A stretch of DNA of 64,000 nucleotides from assembly GCA_051294375.1 (NCBI GenBank), contig CM119263.1:14648414-14712413 (forward strand), written 5' to 3'. Below the pieces are notes generated by a model. That model saw only the letters and a list, made by a program, of their open reading frames with translations, ran no database searches and was not told the DNA's origin. The position numbers were made by a program, and so were the translations under genes. This DNA comes from Paraspadella gotoi. Its lineage: Eukaryota > Chaetognatha. Shown here in pieces: positions 20,401 through 37,254 of this stretch (position 1 is the stretch's first letter; the number at the start of each line of letters is the position of its first letter).

Positions 20401-22550
20401 TCTCTTCACTATCCTATGGCTAATAAACATACCATCAAAGTCAATATTTTTTTCCATATATTTTTATATCTGTAAATAAAGATTAACAGTAATATTTTAA
20501 ATCTTATGTTTCATTAAAATTAAACCAAGCGTTAAATAATAATAACCTAAAAACCTGTCAAATTTGTCCTTACTTTTTCCACAGGTCTATCTCAATATGG
20601 TGGATCAAAAATTTTAATTGATTTATATGAAAACTGGAGTAAAACCGTATAAACCGTATAAAAAAATTGACTAGCAGTTGAGACAATGCGCTATCAGAAT
20701 CTCTCATTTCTAAGACTAAGTAGATTTTCCAATCGGATTAAGTAATTATAGCCTAAATATTTTTGGTAGTCAATTTTGTACGAAATTGAACAAAAATGTC
20801 GAATCTTTTTCACAAGGAAAATCGACTTCTAACTAACAATATCCATATCTAATTACCATTAACTGTTCTAAGGAGGGGTTTTAAAGGGGGAGTTTTTATT
20901 AAAATATTGATGGCCTAGGGTAAATCGTCTCTGAGCTAATCTGAGCTAATCTTTCAGAAGCGGTTTTTGAACAATGAAGAGCAGCTGTGATTCTTTTGGG
21001 TGCTATGGCAGGAGCAGTTTTTGCACCAGTGCTTGTCGCATTGCATAAATAGTTAGAACAAGGTCTGTCTTAGTATTTTCAATTAATTTTTTTTCCTGTC
21101 CCAAAAAATGGATAAATAGATAAATAGATTTACCATCTTGGAAAATGGATAAGTTACCAAAACCTTTAACCAATTTTTGACCCTTTTAATCCTAAAATCG
21201 TACGGGAAAAATTATATATATCTGAAAAAAATGTAGCTTTTTGTAATTCGAAAGAGCTATTAAAAAGCAGGCTTTAAACGATAATCTGGCCTTTTCAATT
21301 TTTATAACAATTTTCCAGAAACAATAATTTATCATATATTATCATTGCATTATTATTATTATTTATTATTATCTTATATTATTTTTGTATCATTAAATTA
21401 AAAGCTACAAAAATTACTGAAATTAAAAAAAGTTTTGGCAACTTATTCATTTTCCAAGATTGTAAATTAAGAAAATTAAAAATAGAATATAAACTAGAAA
21501 TATTATATAGAATAAAACTTTAAAAAAACATGTAATAATAATTTTAGATAATGAAAATTTAAAATAATTAATCAAGAAATTTTGAAATTTTGAAATTTTC
21601 ATAACATAAATATTATTTACAATTATAAAATAGAACCTTTGATGTAAAGATTCGCGTGCTTAATGTCTTCTCCAGATGGCCGAGCCAGCGCAACTTTAAT
21701 TTGCTTGTTTTGAATTTGTTTTCCGTTGAGGGTCTTTGACATAAATAATTTAATTGACCGTATATGCTGATCAATAACTAGAAGTAATGTGGTTTTAGAT
21801 CTAACATTACCGCAATTGCTTTATGTGCATCCTGCGTCTTAACGTAATTTACGAATCCGTATCCGAACGAATACCCTGTCCTTTTGTCGCGCATTATGCG
21901 ACAGCTATAAATGGGGCCAATGTTTGTGAACATCAAACGGAAATCCTGTAATGTGTATGAATCTATTTTCAAAATTTATGCGAAATGAAAGCAATTAAAG
22001 TCAGGCTTACGTCATCGGTCAACGTTTGGGGCAAGTAATTGACGATCAGGTTTGTTTGCGGCTCGACGGGGCCTTGGGGCGTGTTGAGCATGTGTCGTGA
22101 AGGTCCGGACGCCATGAGTTCCATCGCGAAATCGGGAGACCTACGGACGGGCCCGAGGTAGAGTGAGCTCGGGGTCCTAAGGTTTAATTCATTTTTTGTT
22201 TTGTTATTTTTCGAGTTTCTACGCCTTTAGGCGCCAGAAAAGAAACAAACTTGCCTGGGAATCGTCGCCTCGGGGGGATATCCTTCCCCATCTTTGTTCG
22301 GGTCGCCCTGTCCAATCTCCTCGAACGAGCTCGTCACTGTCTCTTTGTCTTTATCTAAAACCGACAACCGAAAGCCCGTTGGTATTTCGTCTCCCTTATG
22401 TTCACTTCATTTTTCACGTCGTTTACAACCTCGTCGTGGACTTTTGTCTGCGTCGCCTCCGCCGTTTTGGTCCGCCAAAACGCTGTTGCTCACGTTCACG
22501 GACATGTCACTGGGTTGAGAACTACTTTGATTATCAGAGGCGTTTTCCAT
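17422..22550 (-). CDS. ELAV/Hu-family RNA-binding protein (three RRMs)
   Basis: ELAV/Hu proteins bind AU/U-rich RNA and control mRNA stability and splicing. Twelve exons join in phase: 22430-22550, 22255-22354, 22011-22176, 21811-21945, 21637-21733, 18617-18746, 18400-18551, 18136-18334, 17965-18062, 17818-17886, 17643-17749, 17422-17574; 1527 bp, 508 aa. RRM1 (about 116-195) has [14 protein letters not shown] and [11 protein letters not shown]2 (about 201-280) has NLYIKGVPKDMG and an unusual RNP1, [11 protein letters not shown]3 (about 431-505) has [17 protein letters not shown] and KGFGFVTM. The hinge is long and rich in Met, Asn, Ser and Gln. The N-terminus is about 115 aa, longer than usual. 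The exon 2/3 and 6/7 junctions need GC donors (AG|GCAAGT); 7/8 may too. The exact hinge splicing is less certain than the RRMs. Intron 5 (2.9 kb) holds SINE-like copies. Confidence 0.9.
19150..19392 (+). repeat. SINE-like family A, partial copy 1 with upstream module
   Basis: The element proper starts at about 19248 (ATGGTGGACTAAAAT) and ends early. The preceding module (CATCAGGCGACATTCCTCAACT onward, from 19150) also precedes copy 3, so the mobile unit may be longer than the core. It lies in ELAV intron 5. Confidence 0.75.
19776..20006 (+). repeat. SINE-like family A, full copy 2
   Basis: About 230 bp from ATGGACTAAAATCCACCAACC to AATAATTACTGTCTCTTCA. It contains CAGGGTTCTAGCCCGG, which fits a Pol III B-box/T-arm (GGTTCNANNCC). 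No open coding frame is conserved between copies. A tRNA-derived SINE is the best reading, inferred from the B box and size. Confidence 0.8.
20080..20408 (+). repeat. SINE-like family A, copy 3 with upstream module
   Basis: The module at 20080-20181 repeats that of copy 1; the core runs from 20182 to 20408, with the same end ATTACTGTCTCTTCA. The module contains a short repeated phrase (CCTAAACCTGGCGATGCACT and CCTCAACTTGGTGACGAACT). Confidence 0.8.
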
Positions 22551-23337
22551 TAAAATAAGCAAAAGGAAAAACCGAAAATAAAAACTCGATTTATCATTGA
22601 AAAGATAGAAGAAATCGAAAAAATAATTGAGGCTTTTTCTGGACGGAAAAAAACCTTCAGATGGGTAAAAGGAAAAAGTGAAGCCCTAGTTGATGTTTGT
22701 TGCTCGTTACTAAGAGGATTTCAAAAGAGTTAACGCAAGTAACGGAGCTATCTTTAAGAAAGGGATCATGTTGTTTACCGTCATAGTTATAAACCTTAGG
22801 ATTTTTTACTTTAATAATCAGTTTATTAACATTCAACGGTACGCAAAGAAATAATTTTATGAAATGCGATGTAAAAAATCATCCACCTACTTAATTCCCA
22901 GGGAACTACGAAAATCAAAATGGGTATATAGAAAAGATTATTATTAAGTAATGGAACGATTTAAACTAGTCTTACTTTATATTGTCTTAAAGTATATTAT
23001 ACACATTAAATATAATTTAAAATTCGTAATATGAAATAAGTTTCGAATCTCGAAGAATAAAACAGCAGTGGTATCACCGAATGTAAATCAATAGGGAAAC
23101 GTAAAATAATCTGAGGGGAGGGGTTAAATTCAAACTAGCTGGGGGCTCTCAATGATGAGGCCATGAAATAAGACCCTATATTGTTTAAGTATCTTTACGT
23201 TCTTGCAAGAAGCGTCGTAAAAACCGGCATCATACGCCAACTGCGAGCCTTCTATCTCCTTGAGCGGAATTAGTCTTTCAAAAAGTATGAGCTGTTTTGG
23301 CGGTCGGCGAACTTTTTTTCGTTTTCGTGTTGAATCG

Positions 23338-23431
<94 letters not shown>

Positions 23432-23831
23432 TCTTCTATTTCTGACCCATGAGAAAAGAAACATGTTATATTTTGTTGCCAGGCAATTCATTCGGACTTA
23501 GCTGTGCTTGGAAAAAGTAAAATTTTACGTGTTTTATAATTAATGCGTTATTAAAAAACTTAAAGCTATCTTTGAGGCATAGAGTCTTTTAAAACTATCA
23601 ACCAATCAACGCGGGCTCGATGCTGTAGGACTTAAAAAATCGACTATTTCAGGTAAAGATTTCGTAATTCAGATTATGTTATTTCACCAGCTGGACCGTG
23701 TATGAAAACCAAATAATTGGAACGATATTAAGTCATAAAAATGTACTCCTGTGTTCCGCTTCATCGTTATTTCAGGACAGTTTTTCGGCGATTTACAAGA
23801 GTTTGGTCTTGTTTAACATCTACTTCACAAG
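22551..23831. other. Divergent intergenic region between ELAV and the docking-complex gene
   Basis: The only divergent gene pair in the window is transcribed outward from here, so this 1.3 kb should contain both promoters. It is AT-rich and contains an 88-bp CT microsatellite at 23341-23428. Confidence 0.6.
23341..23428. repeat. (CT)n microsatellite, 88 bp
   Basis: Perfect CT dinucleotide run in the divergent ELAV/ODAD1 intergenic region, about 400 bp upstream of the ODAD1-type start codon. Confidence 0.95.
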
Positions 23832-29724
<5,893 letters not shown>

Positions 29725-29796
29725 GTTAGTACGGGTCCGTTCAAGGAAGCCGAGCTGCAAACCACGAAAAAGCTCTGATATTCAATTCAACCGAGC

Positions 29797-29800
<4 letters not shown>

Positions 29801-29851
<51 letters not shown>

Positions 29852-29889
29852 AAGAGAGAAAGAGAGAGAGAGAGAAAGAGAGAGAGAAA
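29801..29889. repeat. (GA)n microsatellite with AAAG interruptions
   Basis: About 90 bp, just downstream of the alternative stop codon of docking-complex exon 8. Confidence 0.9.
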
Positions 29890-30349
29890 GCGCTTTGGCT
29901 TTTGACGAGGAGGAACCAGGAAGGCGACGTCCATGAAGACGATGACGACCACGAACGGGTTTGAATTTCCCCCGCTCTTCTGGCAAACATCTCCGCTTTT
30001 TTCCCCGTGAAAACCCGAACACAATACTTGGGGGAGCTTTCCTCCGTCAACAAGATTACCCGTTAGCAGCAACAGTTTCATTCAGTTATTCTCATAAGAT
30101 TCGAATTCACGATTTCGAAATGAGGAAAATGAAGAAATATTCTATAATATGGAACTCCGTCGGTATATAAGCGGCGAAAGTGCCACTCGCGATATCCACT
30201 GGTTTCCATTACGATTAACATCAGCAACGAGATTCTCTTTTTTTTTTTTTTCTGGCGACGAAAATCTAGCTTCCTATCACGAGGGGGGTGGGGGGAGGAG
30301 AAAACACCTCCTGGCTTCATCCCCTTCCTTCGTCCTCTCATATTTCATG

Positions 30350-30740
30350 TTTTTTTTCCTCTGATTTCCTCCATCGAAACCCTTCCTTTCTCCGCCTATC
30401 CTCCCCTTTCTCCCCTTTCCTTCTCATATCCCCATCTCGTTCCCCCTCGTTCCTGTTTCTACCCTTCTCTTCTTATTTCCCTTCTCTTATCCTCCTCTTT
30501 TTCTTCTACTCTTTCTTTCTCATTTTCCTCCTTACATTCTCTTCTCCTTTCCCCTTCTGCGTTTCCTATCTCGTTCTCCTTTCTCCTCCACCGACTTTCA
30601 TTCTCTTTCTTCCCCTCCTCTCTCCTTCTTCTTCTTCTTCTTCTTCTTCTTCTTCTTCTTCTTCTTCTTCTTCTTCTTCTTCTTCTTCTTCTTCTTCTTC
30701 TTCTTCTTCTCCTCCCTTTCCCTTCTCTCGTTCCCTCTTG
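30350..30740. repeat. Pyrimidine-rich tract with a (CTT)n microsatellite
   Basis: Almost pure C/T over about 390 bp, containing about 27 copies of CTT at 30625-30709. It lies in intron 8 of the docking-complex gene. Such mirror-like purine/pyrimidine tracts can form triplex DNA. Confidence 0.85.
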
Positions 30741-31158
30741 TCGTCGATGAAAAACTCGTTTCGTATCAGAGCGAAAGGGAAAAAAAGTTGAGAGACGGTT
30801 TTCCTCGTGACCTATTCAATTTGACGGGTCACGATCTTCCTGACTCTGTCAGGATCCATCGGAATCAAGCTCGCCTGCCTTTAGTCACTTTTTTTTTCAT
30901 ACAAACTCCCTGTTTGTTTTTTTTTCTATCGACAAATAAACTTTGAATAACACTGAGGAAGAGTAAAAATGGGAGCAAAGAGAGGGAGAGAAAAAAAGAN
31001 NNNNNNNNNNNNNNNNNNNNNNNNNNNNNNNNNNNNNNNNNNNNNNNNNNNNNNNNNNNNNNNNNNNNNNNNNNNNNNNNNNNNNNNNNNNNNNNNNNNN
31101 NNNNNNNNNNNNNNNNNNNNNNNNNNNNNNNNNNNNNNNNNNNNNNNNNNNNNNNNNN

Positions 31159-31190
<32 letters not shown>

Positions 31191-31617
31191 CTGAGGCATA
31201 GAGAAAGATATAAAACGGAGATACTGGTTGGAAACTAGAGAGGAAAAAAAATATCTCAATTTCCGGTCTTATCTTTTATTTTTTTTATTTTGCTACAGCA
31301 AAAGTTTGAAATGTTTTTATCGAAAATTAGAACAATCATCATTTTTGTATTTACTTTTCCATATGAAATGGCTCCATTCCTATGACTATGGTGGAAAAGT
31401 GTTGATCTAAACTGAAAAAGGCCTCTCGGTTCATTTTCCCTAATCATTGAAAATAACCATAAAACCTAAAATAGCATTTCAGTTTTTAATACTAACATTG
31501 TTTATTTTCTTACCCCCCACTCGCTCCAACATATTGTCCTCATCCATCTCTTTATCATTCAAACTCTTTCTCCAATGGGTTTTTTCCCGCCACCGACTCA
31601 CTTTCTCCCATCCCAAC

Positions 31618-31657
<40 letters not shown>

Positions 31658-31660
31658 CAG

Positions 31661-31788
31661 AAATCACCAAAGAGCAGGAAGACGCTCCATCCCTCCTCCA
31701 CCCAAATCCTCGCTCATTGCTAGGCCGGAATTCCATCAACGAAGTCAAAACGCAACATCAAATCATCATTTCCGCCGACGGCACGCGG
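31661..31788 (+). pseudogene. Frame-broken copy of docking-complex exon 9
   Basis: Same acceptor (CTCCGCAG) and donor (GCGGGTAAATTGG) context as the intact exon at 37049-37158 but 18 bases longer, with scattered single-base insertions that break the frame. It is more likely sequencing noise in a duplicate contig than a true decayed exon. Confidence 0.7.
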
Positions 31789-31904
31789 GTAAATTGGAAA
31801 AGGCATTTGAACTGCGAGGGCTTTGCGGGGGAAGTCCGAAGCGGGTAATTTGGAAAGTGCAATTGGGGGGAATTTGATATGGGTATGTGGAAGGGGGATA
31901 GGGC

Positions 31905-32800
31905 GATTGGTGGGATCGGAGAAGAGCGGGTAGTTTAACCTGGAGGTCTCTCTATACAAGCTTTCTCAGTGTAGGCGATTGTGGGGTCTGGAGAAGAGGC
32001 GGGAGTTTAAACCAGTTTTAACCTCTATAGCAGGCTTTCTCAGTGTACGGCGATTGTGGGTTACGGAGAAGAGCGGGAGTTTAACCTGGATGTCTCTCTA
32101 TACAAGACTTTCTCAGATGTAGGCACATTGGTAGGTCTGGAGAAGAGCGGGAGTTTAACACTGAAAGGTCCTCTCTATAACAAGATTTCTCAGTGGTAGG
32201 CGATTGGTGGGTCGCGTAGAAGAGTAGGAGTTTAACCTGGAGGTCCTCTGCTATACAAGCTTCTCAGTGAGACGATTGGTTGGCTCTGAGAGAAGAGCGG
32301 GAGTTTAAACGCTGGGAGGTCTCTCTATACAAGCTTTCTCAGTGTGGACTAATTGGTGGGTCCGGAGAAGGAAGTGGGAGTTTAACCGCGGAGGTTCTCT
32401 CTATACACAGCTTTGCTGAGTGTAGGCGTAATTGGTGGGTCTGGAAAAGAGCGGGAGGTTTAACCTGGAGGTCTTCTAATACAAGCTTTCCTCAGGTGTA
32501 GGCCAGATTGGTGGGTCTGGAAGAAGAGCGGGGAGTTTAAAAACCTGAAAGGTCTTCTTTATACAAGCTTTCTCAGTGTAAGAGCGATTTAGTAGAGTCG
32601 CGGAGAAGAGTGGGAGTGTAAACCTGGAGGTGCTTCTAATAGCAAGCTTTCTCACAGTGTATGGCGATTAGTGGGGTCGCGGAGAAGAGCGGGAGTTTAA
32701 CCTCGGAGGTCTCTCTATACTAGCTTTCTCAGTGTAGAGCTATTGGTGGGTCGGAGAAGAGCGGGTGTTTAACCCTGGAGGTCTCTCTATACACAAGTTA
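31905..32800. repeat. 71-bp minisatellite, copy 1 array (noisy)
   Basis: About 12-13 units containing GCGGGAGTTTAACCTGGAGG and ACAAGCTTTCTCAGTGTAGG. Units vary by insertions; compare the cleaner array at 37255-38021. Confidence 0.9.
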
Positions 32801-34300
32801 TACGAAGCTTTTCTCGTGGGGGAGGGGGAAGGGAGGTCATAAAACAGGTGGGATGTTTGCAAAGGATAAAATCCGGCGAGGAGGGAGAAGAGAGAGAGAG
32901 AGAATTAATAAGTCTTAAAAATAGTAACTACTTTTTGTCGAATAAGCCCTCGGGGTTTGGTTTTAAAATGAAACCCGGGATAAACTTTCGTAATAAATAA
33001 ATTTTTAAATGATACGGCTAGGCCTACGGGAGAGGGATCTTGAAATGAAGTTCGTGATAATACTATTTAAATAAAATAAAAATTAGGAGATTATGCTAGG
33101 TTTTAACATTGTTATCATTTCGTGACTCATTTTAAAAATTAAACACGATTTTGTCGCGTTCGATTCGGAGAAATCTGAATAGAGACGACGACGCGAGATC
33201 GTCATGATGCTGAAGATTTTTTGACTTAAAATGGATTCGAATTCTTCGTTCCGAATTGAAACGAAAATTGAATTCGGTACGCATCCGACAGGTCGACGCG
33301 TATTTTCGGCGTTGGCGTAATGTCGCCGTTCTCTTCCGAAGGGAATAGGCCGACGAAAAGAGGGCGATGGGAGCAAAAATGGCGGTGTGGTCGTGGGAGG
33401 CGTCTGGGGGAACACTCGTCGGTGAAACTTTCTTTCGCCTTGGATGGGTTGTGAACGTTGTCGGCTGCGGAGTGGTGGGATGAGACATCGCGGCTGTGCC
33501 GGCGGTGGTAAGCCGCGGCGGGCGCTGGCGGCGGTGCTGGCGGCACTCGTCATGCGAATCAAACATCGAATGACTGATGCGCCATCGGGATTCACCCAGC
33601 GCTTCATCGTCTCTTCCCGGGGAGGGAGGGGTCGAAAGGGACAAGGAATAAAAGAGAAAGAGGGGGGAAAGAATATTAGGGAAAGGAAATAAGGAAAAGA
33701 GAAGAAAGAAAGGCGGGTGAGATTCTAAGAAAATAGATACATGATTGCTAAAAGAGGATTTGATGGGAACATTTCTGACTGAAAAAGTAAATGTAGAAAA
33801 TGTGAGTAGAATAATAGAAAGAGAATAAGATGAAAGAATTGAAAAATGTTGTAAAAGAAATAAAAGAAAGAAAGAAAGAAAGTAAATAAATTAATAAATA
33901 AATAGATTAAATAAATAAATAAAAAGAGACAATATATAAAATATAATAAAAATGAGACATGAAGAAAGTTTCTTATTGAAAATAATGAAAATAGTAAGTA
34001 GGAAAATACATAAATGATAAATAGAAAAAGTAAAAAAAAGAGAATTGTGGAACGAGAAAGGAAAGGAAGAAGGACTTTGCAATCAAACCCCTTCTCTCCC
34101 ATTTCCAGCGAGAATCACATTCCGTGAAAACTCTCACGCTCGTTCGCTCGTTTAATGAATCGCGCGACGCAAAAGGCGAAGCGTCGCGAACGAAAGGAGA
34201 AAAACAGAGAAGACGTGAAAATTTTAATGACGACGAAAAAAGAAAGTTTAAAAAAATGGGCGCCGGGTGTGGGAGAAAAATGCCGGGAAAGCGTTGGGGG

Positions 34301-34352
<52 letters not shown>

Positions 34353-34355
34353 AGA

Positions 34356-34390
<35 letters not shown>

Positions 34391-34610
34391 GAGTTGGACG
34401 AAAAACACGGAGAGAAGAAAGAAATGGAAAGGAGTGTGAGGGAGATACAGAAGAGAGAGAGAGAGAGAAGATTGATTTCGCGCGAGGGATGGAAGAAATA
34501 AATAGGGCCCAAGAAGAAGAAGTATCAAGGTCGTCATCTCTCTCCTCTTCTCCTCTTGCTCATCAACTCACGTCACTCTCCTCTCTCTCTCTCTTCGTCA
34601 TCTCTCGGTC

Positions 34611-34647
<37 letters not shown>

Positions 34648-35690
34648 TTCTCTCTCTCTCTCCTCTCTCTTTTCTGCTTCCCCTCCCTCCCTCTCACTCG
34701 CCATTAAAGGATAGAGAAGAGGGAGAATCTGGAAAGAAGGGAGTAGAGAGACAATAATGGGCGTTGCCTTTCGTCCTTGGCTTCGTATTCTCGAAATAAT
34801 GTGGAGACGCGAAGTAACAAGATGCAAACATTCGCTCGTGAGGACGATCGTCGTTCAAGGAGCGAAAAGAGAGAGAGAGAAAGTGATAAAGAGAGACAGA
34901 GACAGAGACAGAGAAGGAGAAAAAAGCCGCATGGTGGTAGGACGGGGAAATGGATTGGGCTGTCTGAAAGGCGCTTGTGGTCAGAGGGTGAAGTCGAATG
35001 GCGGTGATGGTGAAGATTGGCAAAAAAGGGCGTTTCCCTGGGTCGCCTCAAAGAACAATAGGCGATAAAGTCGTTGTGGATGGATGCGGAGCTGAGACTA
35101 GGGAAGAAAGGCGGGTTGGTAACGGCTATAAATGGCAAAGCATTTGGTTGGGCTTCGCGCACGAAATATTCGGTTGGGTTTAATTACTTTCAAATACGTG
35201 TTGGTTGAAATTGCGAGTCAAGAGTTTCAACAAAACGAAAAGAATTAAAACAGAGTCCTAAGAAAAATTTTTAGACAATATTAAAAGCTTTTGTCTGTTC
35301 TGTCTGTTCGTGACCGATCATTGAGCATTACATTTTAACGAAACGGAACAACTTTTCAAATCTTCATATAATTTTTTTCCTTTGCAAAGGATGATTGCGC
35401 CCCCCCGAAAAGACGGGAGATCGCGACCTTCCGAAAATGTTTGTGGATAATGATGAAAAAAACCTCGATTCTATTATTCGGGTTCCTGCCGTCGCCTCCG
35501 AAACAAGAAATCAATCTTGAAAAAGACGTTTTACTTCGCTGCCGCGGGCGAATAAGATGGCGCGGAGGGTATGAAAAGAAAAAGAAGGTTCGGGGAGGCG
35601 GAGCACGGGGCGTGGCGGAGCACGGAATAAACAAAGAAGAAAATATCGGGGAATTTCGATAGCGCGACGAAAAGCGACATCGTTTCTCCG
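32801..35690. other. Copy 1 interior: GC-rich block, AT-rich block and simple repeats
   Basis: The 33160-33640 block is GC-rich with overlapping minus-strand frames that do not hold between the two copies, so no gene is called. 33720-34080 is AT-rich. 34300-34388 is GA and 34571-34671 is CT. 34700-35660 is present again at 39887-40810. Confidence 0.5.
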
Positions 35691-35691
35691 T

Positions 35692-36520
35692 TTAATATTC
35701 GCGTTCGAACTCCCTTCCCATTCTCCGATTCTCCGCTTCTTCTCCTTTTAATTCCTCAAGACGCGTTTTTACCGTCTTTTTGTTTCGTTCAGAACGCCGG
35801 GGCAGAGGGAGCGGAAGTGTGAGAAGTTGGGGGGATGGGTGAGAGAGTAATGGGGTCGAATGGTCTGCAAGGCAGCTTTGGTGTGCAGCACTGTAGTAGC
35901 ACATATGTGTACAGAGTACAGAGTACAGTAAGAAAGGACAGGCCCCCGCGAGCCCATAACTAAGCTTTCTGCTTCATCATGACCTGGGCGAAAAATTCGA
36001 ACCAACTTGGCCATGTCGCCCTTGTCCTTGATTAATTTTTTGTTCATAGTCCGAGGCCGAATCTCTCCGTGGAATGCTGTTCTTGTGAGCTTTTCGATTA
36101 TGGGTCAACAGCGCACCCTACGTTGACATTTCGAATTTCGGAGATTAATGAGGTGTATTTTAGACACGAAGGTTTTTGGTGGGACCTCATCGACGGAGAA
36201 TGCGCAAAAAGGTTTGACTGGATTTGCGACCGGAGAGCGACCTCTGCTTGGATACCAAAGTTTTGCCGTAGGTTTTCTTCTTGTTTTCGTTGGTGACCGT
36301 CAAAGCCAAGAACGATTGACCCCATTCTTTGACCTTGTTATACCATGGCATTCATAATGTCTTGATAGTAATTTGTCTTTCGTATTTTGCCCTTGCTGTT
36401 TCGTGCGTTGGCGTAGAACTTTTGCAGCCGAGTCGGCTTAGCAGCGCCTTACTTTCAGCGTTCAGCATCCGGTAATTCGATTCTCGTATATGTCGAGAGG
36501 AGTGCGCTGTGCGCGCTGAC
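35692..36520 (-). CDS. Possible nested gene, copy 1 (unrecognised)
   Basis: Several minus-strand blocks look coding and recur in copy 2 (40830-41640). Near 36510-36365 there is a block ending AKYERQ. Near 36345-36180 a block contains YNKVKEWGQSFLALTVTNE, just after a possible start MPW. Near 36060-35950 a block reads MNKKLIKDKGDMAKLVRIF. Near 35780-35692 a charged C-terminal block ends ENRRMGREFEREY and a stop. Frames shift between copies because of indels, so exon borders cannot be fixed. I do not recognise the family; the last block loosely recalls the tails of small ciliary coiled-coil proteins, which is only a guess. It would be nested in an intron of the docking-complex gene on the opposite strand. 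Confidence 0.35.
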
Positions 36521-36593
36521 ACATTGAAATTACTTACGGAGTGAAGCGAGAGATGGAGTGAGGTAAAGAGGCGAGTAAAGGGTAAAGTGGAAT

Positions 36594-36625
<32 letters not shown>

Positions 36626-36637
36626 GAGAGAGAGAGA

Positions 36638-36669
<32 letters not shown>

Positions 36670-36684
36670 AAAGAGAGAGAGAGA
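36594..36684. repeat. (GA)n microsatellite, copy 1
   Basis: About 90 bp of GA with interruptions; corresponds to 41739-41784 in copy 2, which is half as long. Confidence 0.9.
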
Positions 36685-37048
36685 CACTAGGAAAGCTTCA
36701 ACAGGAGAAGCACAACAACATCATAGACCCGGAAAAATTACTGGACGATGAGGTGGACGGTCAAGAAAATGATTATGGATGTAAGCAAAAATATAGAGCA
36801 GAATTAGAAAAAAGGGCAAGAAGAAAAACAGGTTAATGTTAGAAAGTAAAAAAGGTTTAAAAGGTTAGAAGGTTAACAAGGTTAAAAAGGCTTAAAGTAT
36901 TAAAAGGTGTACAAGATTAAATTGAGAGATATTTTGTTTTTTTTAGAGATATGAGAGATTGAATTAGACTGAAATGAATTCAGTTTTTTCTTAAGGAATA
37001 TTTTTAATTTTAATNNNNNNNNNNNNNNNNNNNNNNNNNTCTCCGCAG

Positions 37049-37158
37049 AAATACCAAGAGCAGGAAGACGCTCCTCCTCCTCCACCAAATCCTCTCATTG
37101 CTGCCGGAATTCCATCAACGAGTCAAACCAACATCAACATCATTCCGCCGACCACCGG
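37049..37158 (+). CDS. Docking-complex gene exon 9
   Basis: Follows the acceptor CTCCGCAG and ends at the donor GG|GTAAAT. It is phase 0 in and phase 2 out, so it accepts exon 8 (29680-29724) and donates to exon 10 (55991-56186). It encodes 36 residues with an acidic start (KYQEQEDA), five prolines, and NINIIPPTT, continuing into G at the junction. A proline-rich linker ending in PPTTG before an acidic DE-Y-SDEE block is what I expect for the C-terminal region of ODAD1-type proteins. A frame-broken duplicate is at 31661-31788. Confidence 0.75.
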
Positions 37159-37254
37159 GTAAATTGGGAAAGGGATTTGACTGCGGGGCTTTCGGGGGAG
37201 TCGAAACGGGTAATTTGGAAGTGCATGGGGGGGATTTGAATATGGGTATGTGGA

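Larger units (their letters stand above)
31621..36830. repeat. Roughly 5-kb direct duplication, copy 1 (noisy)
   Basis: Collinear with 37040-42030: exon 9, 71-bp minisatellite, a GC-rich block, an AT-rich block ending AAATAAATAAAAAG, GA/CT repeats, a nested candidate gene and a GA run. Copy 1 carries many extra single bases relative to copy 2, scattered evenly through coding-like and non-coding parts. Confidence 0.85.

Noticed and set aside
30288-30791. 167-codon plus-strand frame rich in Ser and Pro
   Set aside because: Produced by the C/T-rich tract and the CTT microsatellite; no domain or codon constraint.
33083-33644. Overlapping minus-strand frames of 106-174 codons
   Set aside because: Frames do not survive comparison with the partial second copy, and composition alone explains the openness.
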